A stretch of DNA of 64,000 nt from Phytohabitans kaempferiae (GTDB lineage: Bacteria > Actinomycetota > Actinomycetes > Mycobacteriales > Micromonosporaceae), in the NCBI RefSeq assembly GCF_042433955.1, contig NZ_JBHLUH010000013.1, positions 62,001 to 126,000 of the forward strand. Reading direction: 5' to 3'. The notes beneath the pieces were generated by a model. That model was not told the DNA's origin and did no database searches. It worked only from the letters and a program-made list of their open reading frames with translations. The first letter of the stretch is position 1, and every line of letters begins with the position of its first letter. Shown here piece after piece: positions 7,337-15,650 of this stretch. The translations under genes and the position numbers were made by a program.

Positions 7337-8338
7337 TTGGACGTGTCCACAGGAGTGTGGGTCGTCACCCTGGTCGTGCTCATCGCGGTGCTCGCCGCCG
7401 ACCTGCTGATCATCGGGCGGCGACCGCATGAGCCGAGCATCAAAGAGTCCACCATCTGGGTGAGCTTCTACGTCGCCCTCGCGCTGCTCTTCGGAGTCGG
7501 CGTCTGGATCACGAGCGGCGGCACCATCGCCGGCGAGTTCTACGCCGGCTGGCTGACGGAGTACAGCCTCTCGGTCGACAACCTGTTCGTCTTCGTGATC
7601 ATCATGAGCCGCTTCGCCGTGCCCCGGAAGTACCAGCAGGAAGTGCTGCTCATCGGCATCATCCTGGCGCTGGTGATGCGGGGCGCCTTCATCGCGGCGG
7701 GCGCGGCGCTCATCTCCCAGTTCGCCTGGGTCTTCTACATCTTCGGCGCGTTCCTGATCTACACCGCCATCAACTTCGCCCGGCAGGGTGAGATGGCGGA
7801 GCAGGACTACAAGGAAAACGTGGTCATCCGGTACGCCAGGCGGGCCCTGCGCGTCTCGCCCGACTACGGCAACGGGCGCTTCACGACGATCAACAGCAAG
7901 GGGCGGCGGATGTTCACCCCGCTGCTGCTGGTGATGATCGCGATCGGCACCACCGACCTGATCTTCGCGCTCGACTCGATCCCGGCCATCTTCGGCATCA
8001 CCGAGGAGCCCTACCTGGTCTTCACGGCCAACGTGTTCGCGCTGATGGGCCTCCGCCAGCTCTACTTCCTGCTCGGCGGCCTGCTGGAGCGGCTGGTCTA
8101 CCTGTCGATCGGCCTGTCGGTGATCCTCGGCTTCATCGGCGTGAAGTTGGTGCTCGAGGCGCTGGCCGACAACAACGTGCCGTTCATCAACGGTGGCGAG
8201 CACGTCCAGTGGGCCCCGCACGTGCCGATCTGGCTGTCGCTGGCCGTCATCATCGGCACGCTCATCGTCGCCACGGTGGCGAGCCTCATCAAGTCGTCGC
8301 GCGAGAGCAAGAAGGAGCTGGTGGGCGCCGAGCACTGA
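7337..8338 (+). CDS. TerC/Alx-family membrane transporter, probable Mn2+ exporter
   Basis: This is an integral membrane protein of 333 residues with about nine hydrophobic segments. It carries the two acidic signature motifs of the TerC family, EYSLSVDNLFVF (about 75-87) and DLIFALDSIPAIFG (about 211-225), which in Alx/TerC proteins line a metal path. Family names refer to tellurite resistance, but the manganese riboswitch in its leader argues for Mn2+ export or Mn2+ loading of secreted enzymes. TTG at 7337, 5 nt after GGAGG, fits the spacing. GTG at 7343 is an alternative start. There is no ter operon nearby, which also speaks against a tellurite role. Confidence 0.93.
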   Translation: MDVSTGVWVVTLVVLIAVLAADLLIIGRRPHEPSIKESTIWVSFYVALALLFGVGVWITSGGTIAGEFYAGWLTEYSLSVDNLFVFVIIMSRFAVPRKYQQEVLLIGIILALVMRGAFIAAGAALISQFAWVFYIFGAFLIYTAINFARQGEMAEQDYKENVVIRYARRALRVSPDYGNGRFTTINSKGRRMFTPLLLVMIAIGTTDLIFALDSIPAIFGITEEPYLVFTANVFALMGLRQLYFLLGGLLERLVYLSIGLSVILGFIGVKLVLEALADNNVPFINGGEHVQWAPHVPIWLSLAVIIGTLIVATVASLIKSSRESKKELVGAEH

Positions 8339-8432
8339 GGCACGCTGGGGCGTCGCGGTCGTCCGCGGCGCCCGCTCGGTGGGCCGCGACACGGCGGGTC
8401 GTCCAGACGGCGTCGCGGCTCCCCGCTTCGCA

Positions 8433-8444
8433 TAGTGTGGTCCG
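8433..8444 (+). promoter_or_regulatory. Leaderless promoter -10 box of PPOX gene
   Basis: TAGTGT at 8433-8438, then 6 nt, then the ATG at 8445. Confidence 0.5.
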
Positions 8445-8963
8445 ATGCGGGAAACGGCCGAAGAACTCCACCAGCTCCAGACCCTGCTCGACGCCTCCCT
8501 GTCCCGTTCCACCAGCCATCTCCGCTCGATCGTCGGCGAGCGCGCCATCGCCGCGGAGCAGCTCACCCAGATCCTGACCGGCATGTGCACGCTCGCGCTG
8601 TCCACCGTGACGGCGAAGGGCGAGCCCCGGATCAGCGGCGTGGACGGGCACTTCCTGCACGGCAAGTGGCACTTCGGCACGGCACGCGGCGCCGCCAAGG
8701 CCCGCCACCTCGCCGCCCGCCCGGCCGCCAGCGTCGCGTACATGCGCGGCGAGGAGCTGGGCGTGTTCACCCACGGCACCGTGGAGGTCCTCAACCCCGC
8801 CGCGGGCGAGCCGGCCGCGGACTGGCCGGACCTGCTCGCGTACTTCAAGGGCTTCTACGGCGACAACGCCTTCGACTGGGACAACGACGTGGTCTACTAC
8901 CGGCTGCATCCGCACTGGATGACCGTCTACGCCTCCAACGTGGCGAAGCTCATCGCCAAGTGA
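8445..8963 (+). CDS. Pyridoxamine 5'-phosphate oxidase-fold protein
   Basis: This 172-residue protein has the split-barrel flavin-binding fold of the PPOX/F420-dependent family. It shows LALSTVTAKGEPRISGVDGHFLHGKWHFGT (quoted here as a region, residues about 50-80), with the strand-turn-strand that holds the flavin phosphate. A helical N-terminal extension of about 40 residues precedes the domain. Such proteins bind FMN, F420 or haem and reduce small molecules. The cofactor is not clear here. A leaderless -10 box supports the ATG at 8445. Repeat A copy 2 lies 8 nt after the stop. Confidence 0.82.
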   Translation: MRETAEELHQLQTLLDASLSRSTSHLRSIVGERAIAAEQLTQILTGMCTLALSTVTAKGEPRISGVDGHFLHGKWHFGTARGAAKARHLAARPAASVAYMRGEELGVFTHGTVEVLNPAAGEPAADWPDLLAYFKGFYGDNAFDWDNDVVYYRLHPHWMTVYASNVAKLIAK

Positions 8964-8970
8964 AAGAGCG

Positions 8971-9037
8971 GATCTGAGCTACCGCGATGTCCGCGGTGCT
9001 CGATGCCGCTGCTCCCGCGGCCTCACCCTCCGCGTCC
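8971..9037. repeat. Dispersed repeat A, copy 2
   Basis: Related to the copies at 4671, 37620 and 45409. It reads GCTACCGCGATGTCCGCGG and ends CCTCACCCTCCGCGTCC on the plus strand, downstream of the PPOX gene stop. Confidence 0.8.
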
Positions 9038-9078
9038 AGGACCCGACGACGCGACCGTCGGCGGTCCGCTGTGGCAAT

Positions 9079-9128
9079 GTCGGGGACATAGCCCCTGCGG
9101 CCCGGTTTGAAAGGGCTATGTCCCCGAC
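9079..9128. repeat. Hairpin repeat C, copy 1
   Basis: Perfect 16-bp inverted arms GTCGGGGACATAGCCC (9079-9094) and GGGCTATGTCCCCGAC (9113-9128) flank an 18-nt loop. A close copy with 24-bp arms is at 45233-45296. It could act as a strong transcription barrier between the convergent genes. Confidence 0.85.
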
Positions 9129-9220
9129 AACGCCGCATGCGCCCGCCGGGCCAGGCGCGGCGACCCGCCCGGCCCCAGCGTCCACGCCACGAGCCGCGCG
9201 TGTGGCGTCTCCGCGGAGGT

Positions 9221-9256
9221 TGGGCGCACCGGTGCGCCCAGCTCGACAGCTTCTCC
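9221..9256 (-). repeat. Palindromic repeat B, copy 1
   Basis: The perfect 20-bp palindrome TGGGCGCACCGGTGCGCCCA (9221-9240) is followed by GCTCGACAGCTTCTCC. All 36 bp are identical, in reverse complement, to 45143-45178. A third copy with three differences is at 56101-56136. Confidence 0.9.
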
Positions 9257-9313
9257 AGAGAGAGCTTCCGGGGTCAGGGTCTCGGGCCCGTCCACGCTCT
9301 TCCGGCAGTTTCG

Positions 9314-10300
9314 TCAGATGTTTCCGGGCAACAGGCCCTGGCCGGCCACCACTCGGTGCGCGGCCACCAGGGTCGCGGCGCGTTCGTCGGTCAGGCGCTC
9401 CTCCACCACCAGCCGCTGGCGGTAGCACGCGTGCAGCATGTGCCGGGGTCCCCGATCGGAGACGAAGCCCACGTGGTGCACGGGTCGTCCGGGGCGGGCG
9501 AAGAAGTACAGGTCGCCGGGCTGCTCGGTGCCGGGCGGCAGGGGTGCGGTGGCCGCCGCCTGGTCGCTGGCGTCGCGGGGGAGCCGCACGCCGAAGCGGC
9601 GCCACGCCATGTGTACGAGCCCGGAGCAGTCGATGCCGTGGCCGGACATGCCGCCCCACACGTACACGGCGTCGCGCAGTCGCCGGGCCAGCGCGAGCAC
9701 GTCGACCGGCGCGACCGCGGCGGGGAGGGGCACCAGCTCGGCCGCAGGCGCCCACAGTGGACGGTCGTATCCCGGGACGCGCAGTGGCCGCCATCCTTCC
9801 TCGGTGGGGCCGGCCGAGGGCAGGCGCGTGCCGAGCACCACGCCGGGCAGCACGACCCGCCCGGCGGGCGCGTTGCGCAGCGCGGTCCCGGTCGCGTCGA
9901 CCACCAGCATGGCGACGTCCGAAGAGGACAGCGCTGGCGTGGCGACGTCCGGCGAGGACAGCGCTGGCGTGGCAGCCGGGAACGGGCCGAATGCCAACTG
10001 CGCCGCCGGCAGCCAGCCGGGATAGCCGCGCGGGTCGAGGCGGGCGGCCGGCTGCTCGACGGCGACGACGCGGGCCCAGCCGTCCGCGCGTACCTCCTCG
10101 ACCAGCACGCGTTCGCCCAGCACGAGTTGACTGACCACACAGTCGCCGACCCGCTGATCTTCGTCCATCCTGGACACCCAGGCCCCGACGTCGGCGCGGG
10201 GAGCGAGGGCGGGCGCGTCGACGGGGCGTACGGCCGCCGGGTCGGACCACAGCGTCGCGACCGGGGCCGCGACGAAACCAACTGCCGGCTCAGCCACCAT
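9314..10300 (-). CDS. NlpC/P60 endopeptidase, probable murein-peptide hydrolase
   Basis: This 328-residue protein has SH3-like segments over about residues 10-200 and a C-terminal NlpC/P60 cysteine peptidase domain. The catalytic Cys is in the GHGIDCSGLVHMAWRRFG region and the His is in VHHVGFVSDRG. The layout matches gamma-D-glutamyl-diamino-acid endopeptidases of the YkfC type. The preceding gene is a dipeptide epimerase of the YkfB type, the same pairing as in Bacillus, which supports breakdown of murein L-Ala-D-Glu peptides. No clear signal peptide is present, so a cytoplasmic recycling role is likely. A 30-bp tandem duplication (9910-9969) encodes ATPALSSPDV twice between the SH3 units. 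The start overlaps the epimerase end by 11 bp. Confidence 0.9.
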   Translation of the reverse strand: MVAEPAVGFVAAPVATLWSDPAAVRPVDAPALAPRADVGAWVSRMDEDQRVGDCVVSQLVLGERVLVEEVRADGWARVVAVEQPAARLDPRGYPGWLPAAQLAFGPFPAATPALSSPDVATPALSSSDVAMLVVDATGTALRNAPAGRVVLPGVVLGTRLPSAGPTEEGWRPLRVPGYDRPLWAPAAELVPLPAAVAPVDVLALARRLRDAVYVWGGMSGHGIDCSGLVHMAWRRFGVRLPRDASDQAAATAPLPPGTEQPGDLYFFARPGRPVHHVGFVSDRGPRHMLHACYRQRLVVEERLTDERAATLVAAHRVVAGQGLLPGNI

Positions 10301-11372
10301 CCCCGGATATTATCTTCAAGCCGAGCCCCGGTGCGTCCGGCAGGACCACCTGCGCGCCCTCGTACCGGATGCCGCCCTCGACCGGCGACGAGGCGAGCCA
10401 CCAGGCGGCGTCGAGGTCGGCGGTGGCCGTGGTGCCGTAGGCGGCGACCAGGCTCGCGGCCGCGCCGATGCCGACCGGGCTCTCCATCATCGAGCCGACG
10501 ACCGTGCCCATCCCGTGTGCGGCGGCCAACTCCAGCAGCGTGCCCGCCGGGCCGAGGCCGCCGCACTTGGCCAGCTTCACGTTGACCATGTCGGCCGCCC
10601 GGCGGCGGATCACCTCGACGAGGTCGCGCACGCCGTACACCGCCTCGTCGGCCAGGATCGGCACCGACACGCGCTCGCTCACCCACGCCAGCCCGTCGAG
10701 GTCCCACGCCGGCACCGGCTGCTCGACCAGCTCGACGTCGAGCCCCGCGTCCTCGATGCCCCGGATCACGCGCACCGCCTCGCGCGGCGTCCACCCCTGG
10801 TTGGCGTCGAGGCGGATGCGCGCCTGCGGGCCGGCGGCCGCGCGCACCTCGCGTACGCGGTGGATGTCGCCCGCGGCGTCGAGCCCCACCTTGAGCTTGA
10901 GCACCGCGAACCCCTCGGCCACGCGGTCCCGGGCCGCCGCGGCGAGGGCGTCGGCATCGCCGGCGGAGAGCGTGACGTCCGTCGGTACGCGGGCCGCCGT
11001 CCCGCCGAGGAGGCGCGCCAGGGGTACGCCGAGCCGGCGCGCGGCCAGGTCGTGCAGCGCCGTGTCGACGGCGGCCTTCGCGGCCTCGTTGCCGGCGACC
11101 GCGCGCCGCACCTCGGCGAGGCGCGCCCGCAGGTCGTCGGGGTCGCGGCCGGTGAGCAGCGGCCCGAGGATCTCCCGCACGCACGCCTCGCTGCCCGGCA
11201 CCGAGGCGCCGGTGACCTGCCACACCTGCGGCGCCTCGCCGTATCCCGACCGCCCGTCCGCGTCGACGACCTCCACGACCAGCGTCTCGACGGTGGTGGC
11301 GCGGCGCAGCGCGGTGACGAACGGCGTGTGCAGCGGCGCCGACAGCCGGTGTGTGCGGACCTCCGCGATCAT
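10290..11372 (-). CDS. L-Ala-D/L-Glu epimerase (dipeptide epimerase, enolase superfamily)
   Basis: This 360-residue enolase-superfamily protein of the muconate-lactonising subgroup has an N-terminal capping domain followed by a TIM barrel. Catalytic signatures are visible: LKLKVG (Lys base), RLDANQGW (metal Asp), VELVEQP (metal Glu), ILADEAVYG (metal Asp) and VNVKLAKCGG (second Lys). This set fits dipeptide epimerases that interconvert L-Ala-D-Glu and L-Ala-L-Glu during murein peptide recycling. The assignment is strengthened by the downstream NlpC/P60 peptidase and the upstream serine hydrolase. The ATG at 11372 overlaps the upstream stop in an ATGA arrangement, so translation is coupled. 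Confidence 0.9.
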   Translation of the reverse strand: MIAEVRTHRLSAPLHTPFVTALRRATTVETLVVEVVDADGRSGYGEAPQVWQVTGASVPGSEACVREILGPLLTGRDPDDLRARLAEVRRAVAGNEAAKAAVDTALHDLAARRLGVPLARLLGGTAARVPTDVTLSAGDADALAAAARDRVAEGFAVLKLKVGLDAAGDIHRVREVRAAAGPQARIRLDANQGWTPREAVRVIRGIEDAGLDVELVEQPVPAWDLDGLAWVSERVSVPILADEAVYGVRDLVEVIRRRAADMVNVKLAKCGGLGPAGTLLELAAAHGMGTVVGSMMESPVGIGAAASLVAAYGTTATADLDAAWWLASSPVEGGIRYEGAQVVLPDAPGLGLKIISGDGG

Positions 11373-12139
11373 CGGATCGACCAGGCCCAGGCGGAGACCC
11401 GCGCGACCAGCCCGCATGCCTCGGCGTCGGGCAGGTCGGTGGAGGTGCAGACGGCGATCGCGTACGGCGGGGCGTCGTCCGGAAAGACCACGCCGGCGCC
11501 GTGGCGTACCCCGTCGACCCAGCCGTTCTTGTGCGCGACGCGCGTGCCGGAGGGGAGACCGGCGGCGAGGTCTTCGCCGCGTTCCTGGCGCAGGAGCGTG
11601 TCGACCATCGGCTCCGGCGGGCCGAGCGCGCCGGTGGCGATCGCGGTGAAGAGGGCGGCGAGGTCGGCGGCGGTGACCAGGTTGTCGAGGCCGGCCGTGC
11701 GGGCGGCGTGGTCTTCGATGCCGCGGGACGTCACGCTGTGCCGCGCGCCGGCCAGCGCCCACACCTGGCCGACCGCGTCGAGCCCCACGTGGCCGAGCAC
11801 GATGTTGGTCGCGAGGTTGCTCGACCTGGTGATCATGTGCTCGGCCAGCCAGCCCAGCGGCGCGGTGCCGCCGACCCGGGTCCACACCTCCTTGTCGCTG
11901 TCGTACGACGGGTCGCAGCCGAACAGCCCGCCCGCCGCCGAGGCGAAGACGTTGTGCACCGGGACCTCGGCGTCGAGGTCGGCGCCGGAGCGGTGCAGTG
12001 CCGCCAGCACCGCCGCCTTCATGGTGCTGGCGGCGTAGTGCGTGGCGTCCGGCAGGCGGGCGTACCGGGCCGGCCCGTCGAGTGGTCCGATGTAGACGGA
12101 GACGGTGCCGGGCACGCCGTCCAGGAAGCTAACTGGCAT
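11369..12139 (-). CDS. Class A beta-lactamase-like serine hydrolase
   Basis: This 256-residue protein has the penicillin-recognising serine hydrolase fold. The SxxK motif is S38-T-M-K41, the SDN box is the variant S106-S-N108, and the KTG box is the variant KNG (HKNGWVDG). There is no signal peptide, unlike secreted beta-lactamases, so it probably acts in the cytoplasm. The operon context (dipeptide epimerase, NlpC/P60) suggests a peptidase or amidase for murein fragments rather than antibiotic resistance. It overlaps the typA stop by 11 bp and the epimerase start by 4 bp. Confidence 0.87.
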   Translation of the reverse strand: MPVSFLDGVPGTVSVYIGPLDGPARYARLPDATHYAASTMKAAVLAALHRSGADLDAEVPVHNVFASAAGGLFGCDPSYDSDKEVWTRVGGTAPLGWLAEHMITRSSNLATNIVLGHVGLDAVGQVWALAGARHSVTSRGIEDHAARTAGLDNLVTAADLAALFTAIATGALGPPEPMVDTLLRQERGEDLAAGLPSGTRVAHKNGWVDGVRHGAGVVFPDDAPPYAIAVCTSTDLPDAEACGLVARVSAWAWSIR

Positions 12140-13991
12140 GCTTGCGACGGGCCGTCTCCCGGGCCCGCTGCGTGGCGTCGAGCGTGACCTTCCGCAGGCG
12201 CACGGCCACCGGTGTCACCTCCACGCACTCGTCTTCGCGGCAGAACTCCAGCGCCTGCTCCAGCGAGAGCTTGCGCGGCGGGATCACCTTCTCGGTCTCC
12301 TCGGAGGTGGAGGCGCGCATGTTGGTGAGCTTCTTCTCCTTGGTGATGTTGACGTCCATGTCGTCGGAGCGGGAGTTTTCCCCGACGATCATGCCCTCGT
12401 ACACCTCTGTGGAGGGCTCGACGAAGAGCGTGCCCCGCTCCTGGAGGTTGAGCATCGCGAAGGCGGTGACCGCGCCCGTCCGGTCGGCCACGAGCGAGCC
12501 GGTGTTGCGCGTGCGCAGCTCACCGGCCCACGGCTCGTACGACTCGAAGACGTGGTGCAGGATGCCGGTGCCCCGCGTGTCGGTGAGGAACTCGGTGCGG
12601 AAGCCGATCAGCCCGCGCGCCGGCACCAGCCACTCCATCCGGATCCAGCCGGTGCCGTGGTTGACGAGCTGCTCCATGCGGCCCTTGCGAGTGGCGAGGA
12701 GCTGCGTGATCGCGCCGAGGTGCTCGTCGGGGGCGTCGATGGTGAGCCGCTCCACCGGCTCGTACGTCTTCCCGTCGACGACCCGGGTCACCACCTGCGG
12801 CTTGCCGACCGTCAGCTCGTACTGCTCACGGCGCATCTGCTCGACCAGGATGGCCAGCGCCAGCTCGCCGCGGCCCTGCACCTCCCAGGCGTCCGGGCGG
12901 TCGGTGGGGAGCACGCGGAGCGAGACGTTGCCGATCAGCTCGCGGTCGAGGCGGTCCTTCACCATGCGGGCGGTGACCTTGGCGCCCTTGACCCGCCCCA
13001 CGAGCGGCGAGGTGTTGGTGCCGATGGTCATCGAGATGGCCGGCTCGTCGACGGTGATGCGGGGGAGCGGCACGGGGTTGTCCGCGTCGGCGAGCGTGTC
13101 GCCGATCATGATCTCCGGGATGCCGGCGACCGCGATGATGTCGCCCGGCCCGGCCTCCTCGGCGGGCTTGCGCTCCAGCCCGTCGGTCATCAGCAGCTCG
13201 GAGATGCGCACGCGCTCCTCGGCACCGCCCTCGCGGCACCAGACCACCGTCTGTCCCTTGCGGATGGTGCCCTGGCGCACGCGGCACAGCGCCAGCCGGC
13301 CGAGGAACGGGGAGGCGTCGAGGTTGGTGACGTGGGCCTGGAGCGGCGCGTCCTCGTCGTACGCCGGGGCGGGGATCGTGTCGAGCAGCGTCTGGAAGAG
13401 CGGCTGGAGGTCGGGCGAGTCGGGCATCGCGCCGTCGGCCGGCTGCTGGAGCGAGGCGAGGCCGTCGCGGGCGCAGGCGTACACGATCGGGAAGTCGATC
13501 TGGCTCTCGTCGGCGTCGAGGTCGAGGAAGAGCTCGTACGTGTCGTCGACCACTTCCTTGATCCGCGCGTCGGGGCGGTCGACCTTGTTGATCACCAGGA
13601 TGATCGGCAGGCGGGCCTTGAGCGCCTTGCGGAGCACGAAGCGGGTCTGCGGCAGCGGGCCCTCGCTCGCGTCGACCAGCAGGACCACACCGTCGACCAT
13701 GGTGAGCCCGCGCTCCACCTCGCCGCCGAAGTCGGCGTGACCGGGCGTGTCGATGATGTTGATCGTGACGGGGTCTCCGTCGGCGGGGACATAGCGAACG
13801 GCCGTGTTCTTGGCCAGGATCGTGATGCCCTTCTCCCGCTCCAGGTCCATCGAGTCCATCACCCGGTCGGCCACCTCGCCCCGGGTGTGGAGGGCCCCGG
13901 CCTGCCGCAGCATGGCGTCGACCAGGGTCGTCTTGCCGTGGTCGACGTGGGCGATGATCGCGACGTTACGGAGGTCCGAGCGGGTCTGCAT
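12129..13991 (-). CDS. typA: Translational GTPase TypA/BipA
   Basis: This 620-residue ribosome-binding GTPase of the elongation-factor family is involved in ribosome assembly and stress adaptation. G motifs are AHVDHGKT (P-loop, residues 15-22), the switch I threonine in KGITI, DTPGH and NKVD. Domain II, the EF-G-like domains III and V, and a TypA-specific C-terminal domain (ARGLIGFRTEFLTDTRGTG, then ENSRSDDMDVN) follow in order. A GGGAGA site lies a few nt before the ATG. Three murein-peptide genes follow on the same strand with overlaps, so they are probably read through from the typA promoter. Confidence 0.97.
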   Translation of the reverse strand: MQTRSDLRNVAIIAHVDHGKTTLVDAMLRQAGALHTRGEVADRVMDSMDLEREKGITILAKNTAVRYVPADGDPVTINIIDTPGHADFGGEVERGLTMVDGVVLLVDASEGPLPQTRFVLRKALKARLPIILVINKVDRPDARIKEVVDDTYELFLDLDADESQIDFPIVYACARDGLASLQQPADGAMPDSPDLQPLFQTLLDTIPAPAYDEDAPLQAHVTNLDASPFLGRLALCRVRQGTIRKGQTVVWCREGGAEERVRISELLMTDGLERKPAEEAGPGDIIAVAGIPEIMIGDTLADADNPVPLPRITVDEPAISMTIGTNTSPLVGRVKGAKVTARMVKDRLDRELIGNVSLRVLPTDRPDAWEVQGRGELALAILVEQMRREQYELTVGKPQVVTRVVDGKTYEPVERLTIDAPDEHLGAITQLLATRKGRMEQLVNHGTGWIRMEWLVPARGLIGFRTEFLTDTRGTGILHHVFESYEPWAGELRTRNTGSLVADRTGAVTAFAMLNLQERGTLFVEPSTEVYEGMIVGENSRSDDMDVNITKEKKLTNMRASTSEETEKVIPPRKLSLEQALEFCREDECVEVTPVAVRLRKVTLDATQRARETARRKHAS

Positions 13992-14097
13992 GACGCCATT
14001 CTCCCGTGCCTGTGATCATCCTGTGGAGCCGGGGGCCGACCCGCGACGCCACTGTGACACTCGCCTGGCATGCTGTCGGCGTGTTCCGGGGGCGCAC

Positions 14098-15465
14098 GTG
14101 CAAGAGCTGGTAAACCTGCTGACCGACCTGCCGCCGCTGCTGGTCTACGCGGTGGCGGCGCTCCTCGTCGCGGGCGAGACCGCCGTGATCGTCGGCCTGG
14201 TGGTGCCGGCGGAGGCGACGCTGCTCACGGTCGGCTTTCTCGCCTATCTCGGCACGCTCCGGCTCGCCCCCACCGTGGTTCTCATGATCGCCGCCGCGCT
14301 GGCCGGCGACGCGCTCGCCTTCCGCAGCGGGCGCCGCCACGGCCCCCGGCTGCGTTCCGGGCGGTGGGGCGCGCGGATCGGCCACGAGCGCTGGCAGAAG
14401 GCGGACGCGATGCTGGCCCGCCTCGGCGGCCGGGCGATGTTCGGGGCCCGGTGGGTCGCGTTCGTGCGTACGCTCGCCCCGCGCCTCGCCGGTGCCGCCG
14501 GCATGCCCTACCGCCGCTTCGCCCCGTGGAACGCGCTGGGCGTGCTCACCTGGGTCGGCGGCTCGGTCGTCGTCGGCTACCTCGCCGGCGAGTCGTACGA
14601 GACCGTCTCCCGCTACCTGGGCAAGGCGACCGGCGCGGTCCTCGTGCTTCTCGTCGCGGTGGTCGCGATCGTCCTGCTTGGACGGTGGCTGGGCCGCAAT
14701 CCCGACCCGGCCAAGGCGCTCGCGGTCCGGGCCGGCGCGCTCCCGCCGATGCGGTGGGTGACCCAGCGGTACGGGCTGCTCTTCTTCCTGCTCTCCATGC
14801 GCTTCGGCCCGGGCTGGGCGTTCGCGGCCAACCTGGTCTTCGGGCTGGGGCTGTTGCTGCTCTTCGCGTTCGCGATGGCATACCTGGTCGACGCGGTCGT
14901 CCGCCACAGTGGACTGTCCGTGGTGGACAAAATGGTGGCGGAGTGGTTCGCCGACCGGCGCACCGAGGGGTTCGCGCACGCGGCCGACGTGGTGGTCGGC
15001 GTGCTCGGCCCGAAGATCCTCGTAGCCGTCGTGGCGCTGGCCGCCCTGGTGTTCGGCTGGCGTTCCCGCACCTGGCGTGGTGACCTGGTCACACTTGTCG
15101 CGTCGGCGGGCGCGTTCCTGCCGTTGGTGCTCCTGGCGGTCGCCGAGCGGGCGCTGGTGCCCGAGCGGCTTTTTCTGACCCAGCACGCGGTGGTCGCGGC
15201 CAGCCTGTGCACGCTGGCCTGGCTGGTCGCCCGGCGTACGCCGTGGATGGCCGGGGTCGCGACCTGGACCGCGGCGGTCGTGGGCCTGGTGACGGTCTCC
15301 GCGGCCCGTCTCTATGTGGGGTGGAACACAGCCAGTCAGCTCGTCACGTCGGTGCTGCTCGGCGTGCTGTGGACCGCGGTCTTCATGGTGGCCTGGGCGA
15401 CCCGGACGCGGGCGGGAAACCCGGCGCCGGATGTGCCTGGCCTATCGGGTTCGGCCTCCGGGTAG
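14098..15465 (+). CDS. DedA-family membrane protein fused to a degenerate PAP2-like domain
   Basis: This 455-residue polytopic protein has an N-terminal DedA/SNARE-associated domain (about 1-200), with the FxPGE-like VPAEATLL and the conserved GARWVAFVRTLAPRLAG segment. DedA proteins are undecaprenyl-phosphate or phospholipid flippases. A second membrane half (about 220-440) has the shape of a PAP2 phosphatase, but its signature residues are replaced: PSGH reads LTQH, and the SRxxxxxHxxxD motif reads ARLYVGWNTASQ, losing the catalytic His and the Asp. The second half is therefore probably inactive. GTG at 14098 is chosen by homology. CATGCT at 14069-14074 may be the -10 box. Confidence 0.88.
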   Translation: MQELVNLLTDLPPLLVYAVAALLVAGETAVIVGLVVPAEATLLTVGFLAYLGTLRLAPTVVLMIAAALAGDALAFRSGRRHGPRLRSGRWGARIGHERWQKADAMLARLGGRAMFGARWVAFVRTLAPRLAGAAGMPYRRFAPWNALGVLTWVGGSVVVGYLAGESYETVSRYLGKATGAVLVLLVAVVAIVLLGRWLGRNPDPAKALAVRAGALPPMRWVTQRYGLLFFLLSMRFGPGWAFAANLVFGLGLLLLFAFAMAYLVDAVVRHSGLSVVDKMVAEWFADRRTEGFAHAADVVVGVLGPKILVAVVALAALVFGWRSRTWRGDLVTLVASAGAFLPLVLLAVAERALVPERLFLTQHAVVAASLCTLAWLVARRTPWMAGVATWTAAVVGLVTVSAARLYVGWNTASQLVTSVLLGVLWTAVFMVAWATRTRAGNPAPDVPGLSGSASG

Positions 15466-15638
15466 CCCACCCGAAACGCGCGGACCCGGACGCGCCGGAT
15501 GCGACCGGCGCCGCGGCGAGCGGGTCCTCGCCCATCCGGCCGACGGCCGGATGGCTGATGCGGGCTCCACGTTCAGGATTGCTCGGTGCGCTCGATGGGT
15601 GGAGCAGGACGACGCAGCAAAATGCGTACACAATCGGG

Positions 15639-15650
15639 TACACTTTGGGG
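15639..15650 (+). promoter_or_regulatory. Leaderless promoter and possible operator of antitoxin gene
   Basis: TACACT at 15639-15644, then 6 nt, then the ATG at 15651. GTACAC occurs twice, 12 bp apart, at about 15626 and 15638, overlapping the promoter. This is the usual position for antitoxin autorepression. Confidence 0.5.

Larger units (their letters stand above)
8964..9313. other. Non-coding composite repeat region (A-C-B)
   Basis: A 350-bp gap between convergent genes holds repeat A copy 2, the long hairpin repeat C copy 1 and palindromic repeat B copy 1, in that order. The same three repeats occur together in inverted order at 45.1-45.5 kb. The sequence between C and B at the two sites is also recognisably related (CGCCGGGCCAGGCGCGGCGACC versus a close variant). 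No gene is supported here. Confidence 0.75.

Noticed and set aside
7337..8338. Tellurite resistance role for TerC
   Set aside because: No other ter genes are present, and the leader holds a manganese riboswitch.
6551..8848. Long minus-strand frame opposite the TerC gene and its neighbours
   Set aside because: It is opposite a transporter with recognised motifs and a riboswitch, and has a His/Asp-rich product with no family likeness.
9221..9240. Repeat B as a protein-coding fragment, since similar peptide strings appear in several frames
   Set aside because: The match is at the nucleotide level in all frames, and the core is a perfect palindrome, so the peptide likeness follows from the DNA repeat.
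8964..9313. Insertion sequence or transposon
   Set aside because: No transposase, and no target duplication visible. The inverted arms belong to an internal hairpin, not to the ends.
11369..12139. Secreted beta-lactamase giving antibiotic resistance
   Set aside because: No signal peptide, variant SSN and KNG boxes, and a murein-recycling context.
12105..14015. Plus-strand frames opposite typA
   Set aside because: typA has complete GTPase motifs on the minus strand, and the opposite frames are compositional shadows.
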